A stretch of DNA of 64,000 nt. Origin: Nisaea denitrificans DSM 18348 (GTDB lineage: Bacteria; Pseudomonadota; Alphaproteobacteria; Thalassobaculales; Thalassobaculaceae). The translations under genes and the position numbers were made by a program. The stretch lies in the NCBI RefSeq assembly GCF_000426505.1, contig NZ_AUFM01000011.1, positions 62,001 through 126,000 of the forward strand, written 5' to 3'. Under the pieces are notes generated by a model, which did not search any database, was not told the DNA's origin, and was given only the letters and a program-made list of their open reading frames with translations. The first letter of the stretch is position 1. Every line of letters starts with the position of its first letter. Shown one piece after another: positions 52,339 through 60,736 of the stretch.

Positions 52339-53058
52339 TCAGCGCTGTTCACCCTCGGAAAGCAGGATTGTTTTCAAGCGGTCGTGAGAAAGCGTGGCAA
52401 CCGCCTCTGTGAGGACGAGAGTGCCCCGGTGCAGTACCGCGATCCGGTCGGCGACAGCGAGGGCCGTGGCCGTGCTTTGTTCCGCCAGAAGCACGGCGGC
52501 TCCTTCATCCGCAAGCCGCCGGATGGCGGGGAACAGCTCCTGGCAGATGACCGGGGCAAGGCCGAGGGAGGGCTCGTCCAGCAGCAGAATCTCCGGGCGC
52601 TGCATCAGCGCGCGGACGATGGCGACAACCTGTTGCTGTCCGCCGCTGAGGCTCCAGCTCTCCCGGTCGAGAATGGTGCCGAGCAGGGGGAAAAGATCTG
52701 TGAGCTCTTCGATCCGTGCGAGGCGTTGCCCGCTTGGTGCCTGCATCGCCGCATGCAGCGTGTCCGAAACGCTCATGCCGGGGAACAGGCGGCGCCCTTC
52801 GGGGCAATATCCGATGCCGCGCCGCGCCCGGTCGGGTGTGCCAACGCCGTTTAGTGACTGATCACGGAACAGGATGTCGCCCACCATGAGCGCTTCCAGT
52901 CCCATGGCTGCCCGCAACAGGCTCGATTTACCGGCGCCATTCAGGCCGATCAGGGCGACGATCTCACCCGGTTCGACATCGAGCGTGAGATCGCGCACGG
53001 CCATCGCGCGGCCGCGCTGCACAGAAACATTCCGGAAAGACAGCAGCGGGGCACTCAC
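52339..53058 (-). CDS. Liv-type ABC ATPase (LivF-like)
   Basis: This is a 239-residue ATPase with Walker A GLNGAGKSS, the intact signature SLSGGQQQVVAIVRAL, Walker B ILLLDEPSLGLAP and the short LivF-type ending. It energises import of the solute bound by the periplasmic protein of this operon. The GTG start overlaps the TGA stop of the LivM-LivG fusion by four bases, so translation is coupled. It is the last transporter gene behind the TPP riboswitch; pyrE follows after 56 bp. Confidence 0.92.
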   Translation of the reverse strand: MSAPLLSFRNVSVQRGRAMAVRDLTLDVEPGEIVALIGLNGAGKSSLLRAAMGLEALMVGDILFRDQSLNGVGTPDRARRGIGYCPEGRRLFPGMSVSDTLHAAMQAPSGQRLARIEELTDLFPLLGTILDRESWSLSGGQQQVVAIVRALMQRPEILLLDEPSLGLAPVICQELFPAIRRLADEGAAVLLAEQSTATALAVADRIAVLHRGTLVLTEAVATLSHDRLKTILLSEGEQR

Positions 53059-54728
53059 AGCGGACTCTCCCCGAAATAGGCGTTGATGGCCGCCGGATCG
53101 CGGGCAACCTCGTGGGGCGATCCCTCGGCGACAACGCGCCCGGCGCTGAGGCAGATCACCCGGTCCGCCAGGGGCAGCAGGAAATCCATCGCATGGTCGA
53201 TCAACAGGATGCCATGACCCGCATCCGCCAGCCGTTTCAACAGGGTGGCAAGGGCGGCCCGCTCCACCTCGTTCATGCCGGCCGCAGGTTCATCCAGGGC
53301 AAGGATGGAGGCGCCGGTCGCGAGCGCGCGGGCGATTTCGAGGTGCTTCAGGGCGGCTGGCGGCAGTGTTCCCGCGCGTTCGTTCGCGTGGGTGGAAAGC
53401 CCGGCTTCAATCACCCGGGCCTGGGCGCTCTCGCCTTTCGTTGCGATGGCCTCGACGGTTTCCAGCACGGTCAGATCCGGTGCGATCTGCGGATGCTGGA
53501 AGCTGCGGCAGAGACCGGCGCGGGCAATGTGTTCCGGCGGCTTGCCGGTAATGTCGGCATCACCGAGCAGGATGCGTCCGCCATCCGGTTTTTCGATGCC
53601 GGAGAGCAGATTGACCAGTGTTGTCTTGCCGGAGCCGTTCGGGCCGATCAGGCCGAGGATTTCGCCGGGGGCAAGGGTGAGGGAGGTGCCGTCGAGCGCG
53701 GTCACGCCGCCGAACCGTTTTGAGACTGTCTCAACGGACAGTGTGAGAGGGGCAGGATCGTGCGGTGCCTCGGCATCGGCCGTCTCGACCGGGGGCATTT
53801 TGCTTTTCCCGAACAGGCCGGCAAGCCCGCGCGGCAGGAAGATGATGGCGGCGAGCAGGGCGACGCCATAGACCACGAGATAATAGTCGGCAAAATCCCG
53901 GAACCATTCCGGCAAATGGACGAGCAGCAAGGCACCGAGGATAGCCCCCAGTGGCGAGGCGCGCCCGCCGATCACGGTCATGGCGAGGATCAGCACGAGA
54001 ACATGGAATTGCAGCACGTCTGGCGAGACGACGCCAACCGCATGCGCCTGCAATGCTCCGGCAAGACCGCCAAAAGCCGCGCTGGCGACGAAGAAGCGAA
54101 AGCGGATCGCAGATCCGTCGATGCCGAGCGCGGCGGCGGCTAGCGGTGCTTCCCTTAGGGTCTCGACCTTGAGCCCACGCTGCCCGGCGGTCATGCGGTG
54201 AGAGACAGTAAGGGCAAGTCCGACGCAGGCCCAGACAAGCAAGGTCAGCGGTAATCCATGCCCGAAAGAGAGGGTGCCTGTTTCGATTGGCGGAACCCCG
54301 TAGAGACCGTTCGCGCCGCCGGTGACGTCCGTCCAGTTGGTGGCGACCAGCAGGGCGAGCTGGGCGATGCCGAGGGTGGCGAGAGCGAAATAGTGCGAGG
54401 CGAGACGGAGCACGGGAATGGCGATGAGTGCGGCCAGAAGGCTCGGCAACAGAACGCCTGCGGCCAGCGTCAGCGGAAACCCGAGGCCGAGTTCCAGCGC
54501 GCCAAGACCCGCCGCATAGGCGCCGAGCCCGAAGAAACATCCTTGCGCCAGTGACAGGGCGCCGAGACGGCCGAAGATGAGCTGATAGCCGATGGCGGCG
54601 ATGGCATAGATTCCGGCACGGGTCAGGACGTGCAGCGCATAATCGCCGGCAAAGAACAGGGCATAGAGCGCCAACGCAATGGCGGCGACGCCCAGAGCCA
54701 GACGGGAGCGCGGATCAGACACGGGCAC
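53055..54728 (-). CDS. Fused Liv-type permease and ATPase (LivM-LivG)
   Basis: The protein has 557 residues. The LivM permease part (about 1-305, with about eight helices) includes YALHVLTRAGIYAIAAIGYQLIFGRLGALSLAQGCFFG. After a linker rich in Pro and Glu (about 310-330), a LivG ATPase domain follows with Walker A GPNGSGKTT and Walker B ILALDEPAAGMNEVE. The ABC signature is degenerate: LPPAALKHLEIARAL where LSYGQ or LSGGQ is expected. Because the partner LivF has an intact signature, the heterodimer could still have one good ATP site. LivM and LivG are separate proteins in most bacteria. It overlaps livH by 14 bases. Confidence 0.92.
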   Translation of the reverse strand: MPVSDPRSRLALGVAAIALALYALFFAGDYALHVLTRAGIYAIAAIGYQLIFGRLGALSLAQGCFFGLGAYAAGLGALELGLGFPLTLAAGVLLPSLLAALIAIPVLRLASHYFALATLGIAQLALLVATNWTDVTGGANGLYGVPPIETGTLSFGHGLPLTLLVWACVGLALTVSHRMTAGQRGLKVETLREAPLAAAALGIDGSAIRFRFFVASAAFGGLAGALQAHAVGVVSPDVLQFHVLVLILAMTVIGGRASPLGAILGALLLVHLPEWFRDFADYYLVVYGVALLAAIIFLPRGLAGLFGKSKMPPVETADAEAPHDPAPLTLSVETVSKRFGGVTALDGTSLTLAPGEILGLIGPNGSGKTTLVNLLSGIEKPDGGRILLGDADITGKPPEHIARAGLCRSFQHPQIAPDLTVLETVEAIATKGESAQARVIEAGLSTHANERAGTLPPAALKHLEIARALATGASILALDEPAAGMNEVERAALATLLKRLADAGHGILLIDHAMDFLLPLADRVICLSAGRVVAEGSPHEVARDPAAINAYFGESPL

Positions 54729-55608
54729 GTGCCCGCTCCGGCAGCAACCCGGAAGGCCGGAACACCAGCATGATCAGCAGCAATGCGTAGAGCAGGGCTT
54801 CGGCCACCAGATAGGAGGTGAGCGCGGCGACGAGGGTCTCGAAGATGCCGATCAGCAGCGCGCCGATCACGGCCCCGTCGAGCCGTCCCCAGCCGCCGAT
54901 GGTGACCGCGATATAGGCTTTCAGCATGAACAACCCGCCATCGTTCGGGCTGACGAAGAACTGGTTGGACAGCAGCAGTCCGGCCGCGCCCGCAAGCGCG
55001 ATGGCGAGCGCGAAGGACAGCGTGATCATGCGTTTCGGCCGGATGCCGATGGCGGCGGCCATTTCCGGATCCTGTGCTACGGCCCGCATCTGCCGTCCGG
55101 TCTGGGTGCGGCCGAGAAACAGGCCCGTGCCGGAAATCAGCACGGCCGCACAGATCATAACGGCGATCTGCTGAAGCGAGATGGAGAGGGCGCCGACTGT
55201 CACGCCATTACCGGAGATCAGCGGTGGTCCAGCGCGGGGCGCAGCGCCGAAAACGGCGTTCGCCAGATGCTGCAGCACCAGCCCGGCGGCGATGGTGCTG
55301 ACGAAGACCGCGACCTGGTGACGTTTGCGGACGGGGAAATAGGCAATCCAGGCGAACCCGGCCCCGATCAGTCCCATCAGGCCCATCACCAGCGGCAACA
55401 GCAGCAGGCCGGGCAATGCCGTCGCCTCAGCGATCAGCGGGGCGAGCGCGATGGACACGAAGCCGCCAGCCATGACCAGCTCGCCCTGGGCGAAGTTCAC
55501 CGCTCCCGCCGCATTCAGCACGATGACGAAGCCGAGCGCGATCAGGGCATAGGCGGCCCCGAGAGCGAGGCCGTTCAACAGGATCTGGGTGAGGGCGATG
55601 GCTGTCAT
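54715..55608 (-). CDS. Liv-type ABC permease (LivH-like)
   Basis: This is an inner-membrane permease of 297 residues with eight or nine helices. Family segments are QILLNGLALGAAYALIALGFVIVLNAAGAVNFAQGELVMAGGF and GRQMRAVAQDPEMAAAIGIRPKRMI (the coupling loop to the ATPase). It forms half of the channel with the LivM part of the next gene and overlaps it by 14 bases. The binding protein lies 25 bp upstream. All four genes follow the TPP riboswitch. Confidence 0.93.
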   Translation of the reverse strand: MTAIALTQILLNGLALGAAYALIALGFVIVLNAAGAVNFAQGELVMAGGFVSIALAPLIAEATALPGLLLLPLVMGLMGLIGAGFAWIAYFPVRKRHQVAVFVSTIAAGLVLQHLANAVFGAAPRAGPPLISGNGVTVGALSISLQQIAVMICAAVLISGTGLFLGRTQTGRQMRAVAQDPEMAAAIGIRPKRMITLSFALAIALAGAAGLLLSNQFFVSPNDGGLFMLKAYIAVTIGGWGRLDGAVIGALLIGIFETLVAALTSYLVAEALLYALLLIMLVFRPSGLLPERARARV

Positions 55609-55633
55609 GGCTGGGGCAGTGCCGGGATGAGTC

Positions 55634-56749
55634 CTATTTCACGCCGCTGACATTTTCGTAACGTCGCTTGATCGCGGGGACCGCGCTTTTGCCGTCATAG
55701 CAAACCACGACCGCGTCATGCGCCATGTTGCCCTTGCCGTCGGATTTGTAGGTCATCGCCAGCCCGTCATAGCTGTTGCTGGCGAGCCAGTCGCGCACTT
55801 CCGTGGCAGTCCTGGCGCCGGCATTCTTCGCCGCGATCAACATGGAGACACCGTCATACTGGGCCAGCGCGAAAGCGTCCGGCTCGGTGCCGAAACGGGC
55901 CCGGTATTCTGCCGTGAAATCCTCGACCGAACCTTCCGGCTCGGAGATTGGCGAGGAGGCGCTTTCGGCACAGACACCGGCGAGCTGCTTCGGCTCCAGC
56001 AGGGCAGCCGTGGTCGGCTGGTGCATGGCGGAGCCGGCAAGGATCGGCAGGGCGATGTTCTGGTCCCGCGCCTGGCGGATCACCAAAGCGGTGGAGCCGG
56101 AATGCAGATGCAGCAGGATCAGGTCGGGTTTGGCTTCCTGCATTCTTGTCAGGGCTGGCAACATGTCCTTCACGGAGATGTCGATGGCTTCCTCGAATAC
56201 CAACGGCGCGCCGAGATCCTGCATGATCCGGCGCAGATGTTCCGCGCCGCTCTGCCCGTAGGCGGTGGTTTGATACAGCAGAGCCGGACGCTTGGCGCCG
56301 AGCTCCTCGACAGCGTAGTGAGCCTGCGCGACTTTCACCACGCTGTCGCCCGGGAAGAAACGGAAAACCCAGGGAATGCCGATCTCGGTGATCTTCGCCG
56401 TGCCGGAAACGGTGAGCAGCGGCACACCGGCGCGGCCCGCGATTGGCAGCATGGCCAGCATCTGCGTCCCGAGCATGGAGGCAACAGCGGCGCTCGGCTT
56501 GCCTTCAAGTGCGCGGCGCAGGGCGGTTACAGCGCCTTCGGGTGAAGTGCCCGTATCGGTCACTTCAGCGTCCAAGCTGAGATCCTTGCCGAAACGCTCG
56601 ACAGCCAGCACCGCGCCATTGCGCTGGGAGCTGCCCTCAAGCGACAGGAAGCCGGTGATCGGCACCAGCACGGGGATTGTCTCGGCTTTTGCGATTGGCG
56701 CAGTAGCCATCAGCGCGGTCAGCGCAATGGCGGCGGATTTCAGGAACAT
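55634..56749 (-). CDS. Liv-type ABC solute-binding protein under TPP riboswitch
   Basis: This periplasmic type I binding protein has about 371 residues. The signal peptide (LKSAAIALTALMATAPIAKA) is followed by the LivJ/LivK-like fold: TIPVLVPITGFLSLEGSSQRNGAVLAVE, GTQMLAMLPIAGRAGVPLLTVSGTAKI, QTTAYGQSGAEHLRRIM and QYDGVSMLIAAKNAGA. The ATG at 56749 has GGAG eight bases upstream and is preferred over the GTG three codons earlier. The family usually binds branched-chain amino acids, amides or urea. The TPP aptamer directly upstream makes thiamine, HMP, a thiazole or a breakdown product the likelier ligand; this is inferred from regulation, not from the binding pocket. Confidence 0.9.
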   Translation of the reverse strand: MFLKSAAIALTALMATAPIAKAETIPVLVPITGFLSLEGSSQRNGAVLAVERFGKDLSLDAEVTDTGTSPEGAVTALRRALEGKPSAAVASMLGTQMLAMLPIAGRAGVPLLTVSGTAKITEIGIPWVFRFFPGDSVVKVAQAHYAVEELGAKRPALLYQTTAYGQSGAEHLRRIMQDLGAPLVFEEAIDISVKDMLPALTRMQEAKPDLILLHLHSGSTALVIRQARDQNIALPILAGSAMHQPTTAALLEPKQLAGVCAESASSPISEPEGSVEDFTAEYRARFGTEPDAFALAQYDGVSMLIAAKNAGARTATEVRDWLASNSYDGLAMTYKSDGKGNMAHDAVVVCYDGKSAVPAIKRRYENVSGVK

Positions 56750-56818
56750 TCCCGGCACTCCAATAGACCCGCTCGACGGAACGGCAGATTCAAAATAGGG
56801 GCGAGAGGAATGTTACGC

Positions 56819-56834
56819 GACCGCAAGTGCGGTC
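56819..56834 (-). promoter_or_regulatory. Hairpin after the TPP aptamer
   Basis: A perfect 16-base palindrome (GACCGC and GCGGTC around a 4-base loop) begins one base after the 3' arm of the aptamer P1 stem on the minus strand. It is the best candidate for the expression platform. The ribosome binding site of the binding-protein gene lies about 55 bases further on, and no T-run follows, so the mechanism is unclear. Confidence 0.5.
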
Positions 56835-56835
56835 T

Positions 56836-56928
56836 CGTGACGTCTCCCTGCGCCGGCATGACCCGGATCAGGTTCGATGGGTATCCTCTCAGTTCCGGCC
56901 GCGAAGTCCGAAACACCCCAGCATCACG
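56836..56928 (-). promoter_or_regulatory. TPP riboswitch aptamer
   Basis: On the minus strand this region carries the ordered THI-box elements: GGGGTG, then CTGAGAGGATACCC, GAACCTGATCCGGGTCATGCC and GCGCAGGGA. A P1 stem (CGTGATG with CGTCACG) closes it with seven base pairs, one of them G-U. The order, spacing and P1 are those of the thiamine-pyrophosphate aptamer class. It lies 87 bases before the binding-protein start and has no thiamine synthesis gene downstream, only the Liv-type transporter. TPP binding would be expected to switch the transporter off. Confidence 0.93.
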
Positions 56929-57087
56929 GGGTCAACCTGCGGCGCGGTCGCGGGATTGTCAAGGGAAGGGCAGGGGCAGGCGACGTGAGCGATTTGAAAC
57001 GGATTAGTTCCACGGAGTGGTTTGTCCGGCGGCGTCCCCTGACTATTATGCTGCCAACAAGAAATCCTGATGCGGAGGAAGTTCCCA

Positions 57088-58152
57088 ATGTCGAAAATCA
57101 AAATCGCTGTCATTCCCGGAGACGGGATCGGCTGGGAGGTGATCCCGGAAGGCATCAAGGTGCTGGAGGCGGCCGGGGCGAAGTTCGGCATTGAGTATGA
57201 TTTCACCGAATTCGACTGGAGCTGCGAGCGCTATAAGAAGACCGGCATGATGATGCCGATCGACGGCATCGAGCAGCTGAAGGAATTCGACTCGATCTTC
57301 CTCGGCGCCGTCGGTTTTCCGGGCGTACCGGATCATGTTTCGCTCTGGGGCCTTCTTATCCCGATCCGCCGGGAGATGGAGCAGTATGTGAACCTGCGTC
57401 CGATCCGCATGCTGAAGGGCATGAATTGCCCGCTGGCGAACCGGACCTCGGAAGATATCGACTTCTATGTCGTGCGGGAGAATAACGAGGGCGAATACTC
57501 GTCCATCGGCGGGCGCCTGTTCGAGGGCACGGACCGCGAAATGGCGATGCAGGAGAGCGTCTTTACCCGGACCGGAACCGACCGGATCATGCGCTTCGCC
57601 TTCGAGCTCTGTCAGCGCACGGGCAAGAAGAAGGTGACTTCAGCGACCAAGTCCAACGGCATCATTCACACCATGCCTTACTGGGACGAGCGCTTCGCGG
57701 CGATCTCGAAGGAATACCCGGATCTCGCGACGGACCAGTATCATATCGACATTCTGGTCGCTAATTTCGTGCTGCATCCGGACTGGTTCGATGTGGTCGT
57801 CGGCTCCAACCTGTTTGGCGACATTCTCTCCGATCTCGGCCCGGCCGTGGCTGGCTCTATCGCCATCGCGCCGTCCGCGAACATCAATCCGGAGAAGAAG
57901 TATCCCTCCATGTTTGAGCCGGTGCATGGCTCTGCCCCGGACATCGCCGGCAAGGGGATTGCTAACCCGATCGGGCAGATCTGGTCCGGCGCCATGCTGC
58001 TGGAGCATCACGGGCATCAGGAAGCGGCGGACGCCATCGTTGCGGCCTGCGAGACGGTGATTTCAGGCGGTGGGCCGAAGACCCCGGATCTCGGCGGTCA
58101 GGCCACGACAGCCGATTTAGGCGATGCCATCGCTGCCGTGCTCCGGGACTGA
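57088..58152 (+). CDS. Tartrate dehydrogenase/D-malate dehydrogenase-like (isopropylmalate dehydrogenase family)
   Basis: The protein has 354 residues and is a beta-decarboxylating NAD-dependent dehydrogenase. Motifs are IAVIPGDGIGWEVIPEG, FLGAVGFPGVPDHVSLWGLLIPIRREMEQYVNLRPIR (substrate arginines), VVRENNEGEYSSIGG and NLFGDILSDLGPAVAGSIAIAPSANI (Mg2+ aspartates), then EPVHGSAPDIAGKGIANPIG. The LWGLLIPIRR region fits tartrate/D-malate dehydrogenases better than LeuB. It would convert D-malate or tartrate to a keto acid with CO2 release or oxidation. The ATG at 57088 has GGAGGAAG upstream. It is divergent from the riboswitch operon and 4 bp before the MaoC gene. Confidence 0.88.
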   Translation: MSKIKIAVIPGDGIGWEVIPEGIKVLEAAGAKFGIEYDFTEFDWSCERYKKTGMMMPIDGIEQLKEFDSIFLGAVGFPGVPDHVSLWGLLIPIRREMEQYVNLRPIRMLKGMNCPLANRTSEDIDFYVVRENNEGEYSSIGGRLFEGTDREMAMQESVFTRTGTDRIMRFAFELCQRTGKKKVTSATKSNGIIHTMPYWDERFAAISKEYPDLATDQYHIDILVANFVLHPDWFDVVVGSNLFGDILSDLGPAVAGSIAIAPSANINPEKKYPSMFEPVHGSAPDIAGKGIANPIGQIWSGAMLLEHHGHQEAADAIVAACETVISGGGPKTPDLGGQATTADLGDAIAAVLRD

Positions 58153-58156
58153 GCTT

Positions 58157-58606
58157 ATGCAGTCTCCCGTTTATTTCGAGGACCTGGAAATCGGCCAGGT
58201 CCTCCGCTCGCAGCGCAAGACCATGACGGAATCCGAGATCATCGATTTCGCCTGGAAATACGACCCGCAGCCCTTTCATATCAGCGTACCGGACGCCGAG
58301 GAGAGCCATTTCGGCGGCGTCATCTCCAGCGGCTTCCAGACCCTTGCCGTCAGCTTCAGGCTGGCCTGGCAGGCGAACGGGCTGCAGGCGACCAATCTTG
58401 GCGCCGGGACTATCGATCAGCTGAACTGGCTAAAACCGGTGCGGCCGGGAGACACGCTCAGTGTCGAGATGGAAGTGATGGAGAAACGTCCCTCCCGCTC
58501 AAAGCCGGACAGGGGCTTCGTCCGTTTCAAGTACACGACCTTCAATCAGGACGGGGAGGCGGTGATGACCATGGAGTGCCCGCAGATCGTTTCTTGCCGT
58601 ACATGA
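58157..58606 (+). CDS. MaoC-like hotdog dehydratase
   Basis: This 149-residue hotdog-fold protein opens with the MaoC pattern YFEDLEIGQVLRSQRKTMTESEIIDFAWKYDPQPFH, which contains the D and H of the hydratase-2 motif. GGVISSGFQTLAVSFRLAW and LNWLKPVRPGDTL follow. It would hydrate an enoyl-CoA or related thioester. It starts 4 bp after the tartrate/malate dehydrogenase-like gene, so the two are co-transcribed, although a shared pathway is not obvious. A strong inverted repeat 31 bases after its stop probably ends the transcript. Confidence 0.87.
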   Translation: MQSPVYFEDLEIGQVLRSQRKTMTESEIIDFAWKYDPQPFHISVPDAEESHFGGVISSGFQTLAVSFRLAWQANGLQATNLGAGTIDQLNWLKPVRPGDTLSVEMEVMEKRPSRSKPDRGFVRFKYTTFNQDGEAVMTMECPQIVSCRT

Positions 58607-58637
58607 CGGATCTGCGACTCTTCTGCGTCATTTTGTG

Positions 58638-58667
58638 GGTTTAGAGTCTCGGCGGAGTCTCTAAACC
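58638..58667. terminator. Long inverted repeat between MaoC and phnC genes
   Basis: A 30-base palindrome has 9-bp outer arms (GGTTTAGAG with CTCTAAACC) that continue inward with one mismatch to a short loop. It lies 31 bases after the MaoC stop and 66 bases before phnC. It could end the first operon or bind a regulator of phn; the missing T-run makes a simple terminator less sure. Confidence 0.55.
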
Positions 58668-58711
58668 TTCATGACGTTGCGGCGTGCCGGTCAACGCTTC
58701 TGAGTAATGTC

Positions 58712-58733
58712 GCGGCCCTTGGGAAGGGGCCGC
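58712..58733 (+). promoter_or_regulatory. Hairpin enclosing the phnC ribosome binding site
   Basis: GCGGCCC and GGGCCGC pair across eight bases, with part of the GGAAGGGG ribosome site in the loop and stem, directly before the ATG at 58734. If this start is right, the hairpin could hold back translation. If translation begins at the in-frame ATG at 58707, the hairpin lies inside the coding sequence. Confidence 0.4.
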
Positions 58734-59594
58734 ATGTCACATACTCAAAGCCAGCCTGTTATTCAGGTCACGAACGTCTCCAAGACATTTCCGAACGGGC
58801 GCAGGGCGCTTGACGGGGTTTCGATCTCGCTTGATGCCGGGGAGATGGTGGCGCTGATCGGTGCCTCCGGCTCCGGCAAGTCGACGTTGATCCGTCATAT
58901 CGGCGGCCTGATCGTTGCCAACAAGGGCGCTGACGGTGGCGAAATCTCGGTGTTCGGCGATCAGGTGCAGGCCGGAGGCCGCCTGACCGGCGATGTGTCG
59001 CAAGTGCGCCGGCGCCTTGGCGTCATCTTCCAGCAATTTAATCTGGTGCCGCGTCTGACGGTGCTGACCAATGTGCTCGCTGGCCGGCTCGGCCGGATGC
59101 CGAAATGGCGCGGCACCCTGATGCAGTTCACGCACGTGGAAAAGCAGCGTGCGATGCAGGCACTCGGCCGTGTCGGTATTGCCGCGACGGCGCGACAGCG
59201 CGCGGCGACGCTTTCCGGTGGGCAGCAGCAGCGCGCGGCTATCGCCCGCTGTCTCGTCCAGGAATCCGAGGCCATTCTCGCCGACGAGCCGATTGCTTCG
59301 CTCGATCCGGCCTCGGCCCGGCGGGTGATGGAGACGCTCTCGGACATCAATCGCAGCGAGGGGACCGCCGTGCTCGTCTCTCTGCACCAGGTCGAATATG
59401 CGCGGCGTTACTGCAAGCGCACTATCGCCATGCGGGACGGCCGGGTCGTTTTCGACGGCCCGTCCCACGATCTCACCACTGCTTTTCTCCGTGAAATCTA
59501 CGGCGAGGCCAGCGAAGAGCTGATCCTCCCCGATGCCGAGGATTTCGCGGAGGCACATGAAGTGGCGGAAGAGCGGCTCGCCGCATCCGCCTGA
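58734..59594 (+). CDS. phnC: Phosphonate-type ABC transporter ATPase
   Basis: The protein has 286 residues: [44 protein letters not shown] (Walker A included), the signature [15 protein letters not shown], Walker [14 protein letters not shown], and the PhnC-style [20 protein letters not shown]. It drives import with the PhnD and PhnE proteins downstream. The C-terminal 25 residues are acidic and extend beyond the usual end. The start follows a strong ribosome site buried in a hairpin; an ATG nine codons upstream is possible. No C-P lyase genes are near, so the substrate may be phosphonate, phosphite or phosphate. Confidence 0.92.
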   Translation: MSHTQSQPVIQVTNVSKTFPNGRRALDGVSISLDAGEMVALIGASGSGKSTLIRHIGGLIVANKGADGGEISVFGDQVQAGGRLTGDVSQVRRRLGVIFQQFNLVPRLTVLTNVLAGRLGRMPKWRGTLMQFTHVEKQRAMQALGRVGIAATARQRAATLSGGQQQRAAIARCLVQESEAILADEPIASLDPASARRVMETLSDINRSEGTAVLVSLHQVEYARRYCKRTIAMRDGRVVFDGPSHDLTTAFLREIYGEASEELILPDAEDFAEAHEVAEERLAASA

Positions 59595-59626
59595 ATCCAT
59601 TTCCAGTATCAAGAGGAGTTGATCCC

Positions 59627-60643
59627 ATGACCATTTTCACCCGCCTGACCGCCGCCGCGGTTCTGGCCACGGGCCTTGCCGCAAGCGCGGTGCCGGCACT
59701 GGCCGACAGGGAAGACCCGAAGGAAATCAACTTCGGCATCATCGCTACGGAGAACAGCTCCGCCCAACGCGAGAAGTGGGGGCCGTTCCTGAAGGCGCTC
59801 GAGGCCGATCTCGGCATGCCGGTGAAGCCGTTCTTCGCGGCTGATTATGCGGGTGTGATCGAAGCCATGCGCTTCGACAAGGTCGATATCGCCTGGTACG
59901 GCAACAAGTCCGGCATGGTCGCCGTTGACCGCGCGGGTGCCGAGATCTTTGCACAGACGACCGAATCCAACGGCGATCAGGGTTACTGGTCGGTCATGGT
60001 CACGCACAAGGATTCGGGGCTGAGCTACGAAGACGTCATGAAGTGCGACAAGAGCCTGAATTTCGGCCTTGGCGATCCGAACTCAACCTCGGGCTTCCTG
60101 GTGCCGTCTACCTTTATCTTCGCCAAGGAAGGCGTTGATCCGAAGGAATGCTTCAAGATTGTCCGCAATGCAAACCATGAGACCAACCTGATCTCCGTCG
60201 CGACCAAGCAAGTCGATGCGGCCGTTGCGTCCTCCGGTGGTCTCTACAAGCGCCTGAAACTTGCCAAACCGGAACTGTTTGCCGAGATCAAGGAAATCTG
60301 GCGCTCCCCGCTGATCGCATCCGATCCGATGGCCTGGCGCCCGGAACTGAACAAAGATCTGAAAGCCAAAATCATGAGCTTTTTCATGACTTATGGCCGC
60401 CTTGGCAGCGACGCCGAAGTGACCAAGGCGCGTGAAATCCTCGCCATGATCGATATGGGCCCGTTCGTGCCGTCCTCGAATGCCCAGCTCTGGCCGTTCT
60501 ATGAGATGGACCAAATCCGTCAGCGCATGTCCATTCAGGGTGACGACACTTTCTCCCAGTCCGAGAAGAAAGAGAAGATCGCCAAGATCGACGAGAAGAT
60601 CGCGGATATCCGCCGCGCCGCCGAGGCTCGCCCTCGCAAGTAA
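59627..60643 (+). CDS. phnD: Phosphonate-type ABC transporter substrate-binding protein
   Basis: The protein has 338 residues. The signal peptide (about 1-26) ends in VPALA, then comes the PhnD-like pattern KEINFGIIATENSSAQREKWGPFLKALEADLGMPVKPFFAADYAGVIEAMRFDKVDIAWYGNKSG. The later DPNSTSGFLVPSTFIFAKEG is diagnostic for the family. The C-terminus is rich in lysine and glutamate. It captures phosphonate or a related oxyanion in the periplasm for PhnCE. GAGGAG before the ATG predicts strong translation, and the hairpin after its stop (60680-60701) may keep its level above that of the permease. Confidence 0.93.
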   Translation: MTIFTRLTAAAVLATGLAASAVPALADREDPKEINFGIIATENSSAQREKWGPFLKALEADLGMPVKPFFAADYAGVIEAMRFDKVDIAWYGNKSGMVAVDRAGAEIFAQTTESNGDQGYWSVMVTHKDSGLSYEDVMKCDKSLNFGLGDPNSTSGFLVPSTFIFAKEGVDPKECFKIVRNANHETNLISVATKQVDAAVASSGGLYKRLKLAKPELFAEIKEIWRSPLIASDPMAWRPELNKDLKAKIMSFFMTYGRLGSDAEVTKAREILAMIDMGPFVPSSNAQLWPFYEMDQIRQRMSIQGDDTFSQSEKKEKIAKIDEKIADIRRAAEARPRK

Positions 60644-60679
60644 TCCAGATCCCGGTCCGGTGTTTCGCCGGGCCGATAT

Positions 60680-60701
60680 GCGGGGGCCATGTGGCCCCCG
60701 C
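60680..60701 (+). terminator. Intrinsic terminator-like hairpin between phnD and phnE
   Basis: A 9-bp all-GC stem (GCGGGGGCC with GGCCCCCGC) with a 4-base loop is followed by TTCTTTTC. It lies 36 bases after phnD and 35 bases before phnE, so it is probably a partial terminator that lowers phnE expression. Confidence 0.7.
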
Positions 60702-60736
60702 TTCTTTTCGGGAACCAAGTCCCATGAGTGTCAGCC

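Noticed and set aside
54679-55650. Plus-strand frame antisense to livH
   Set aside because: livH is a clear permease with coupled neighbours; the antisense frame is highly polar with no motif.
56836-56928. The possibility that the TPP aptamer serves the plus-strand dehydrogenase gene
   Set aside because: The conserved elements read 5' to 3' only on the minus strand, in front of the transporter.
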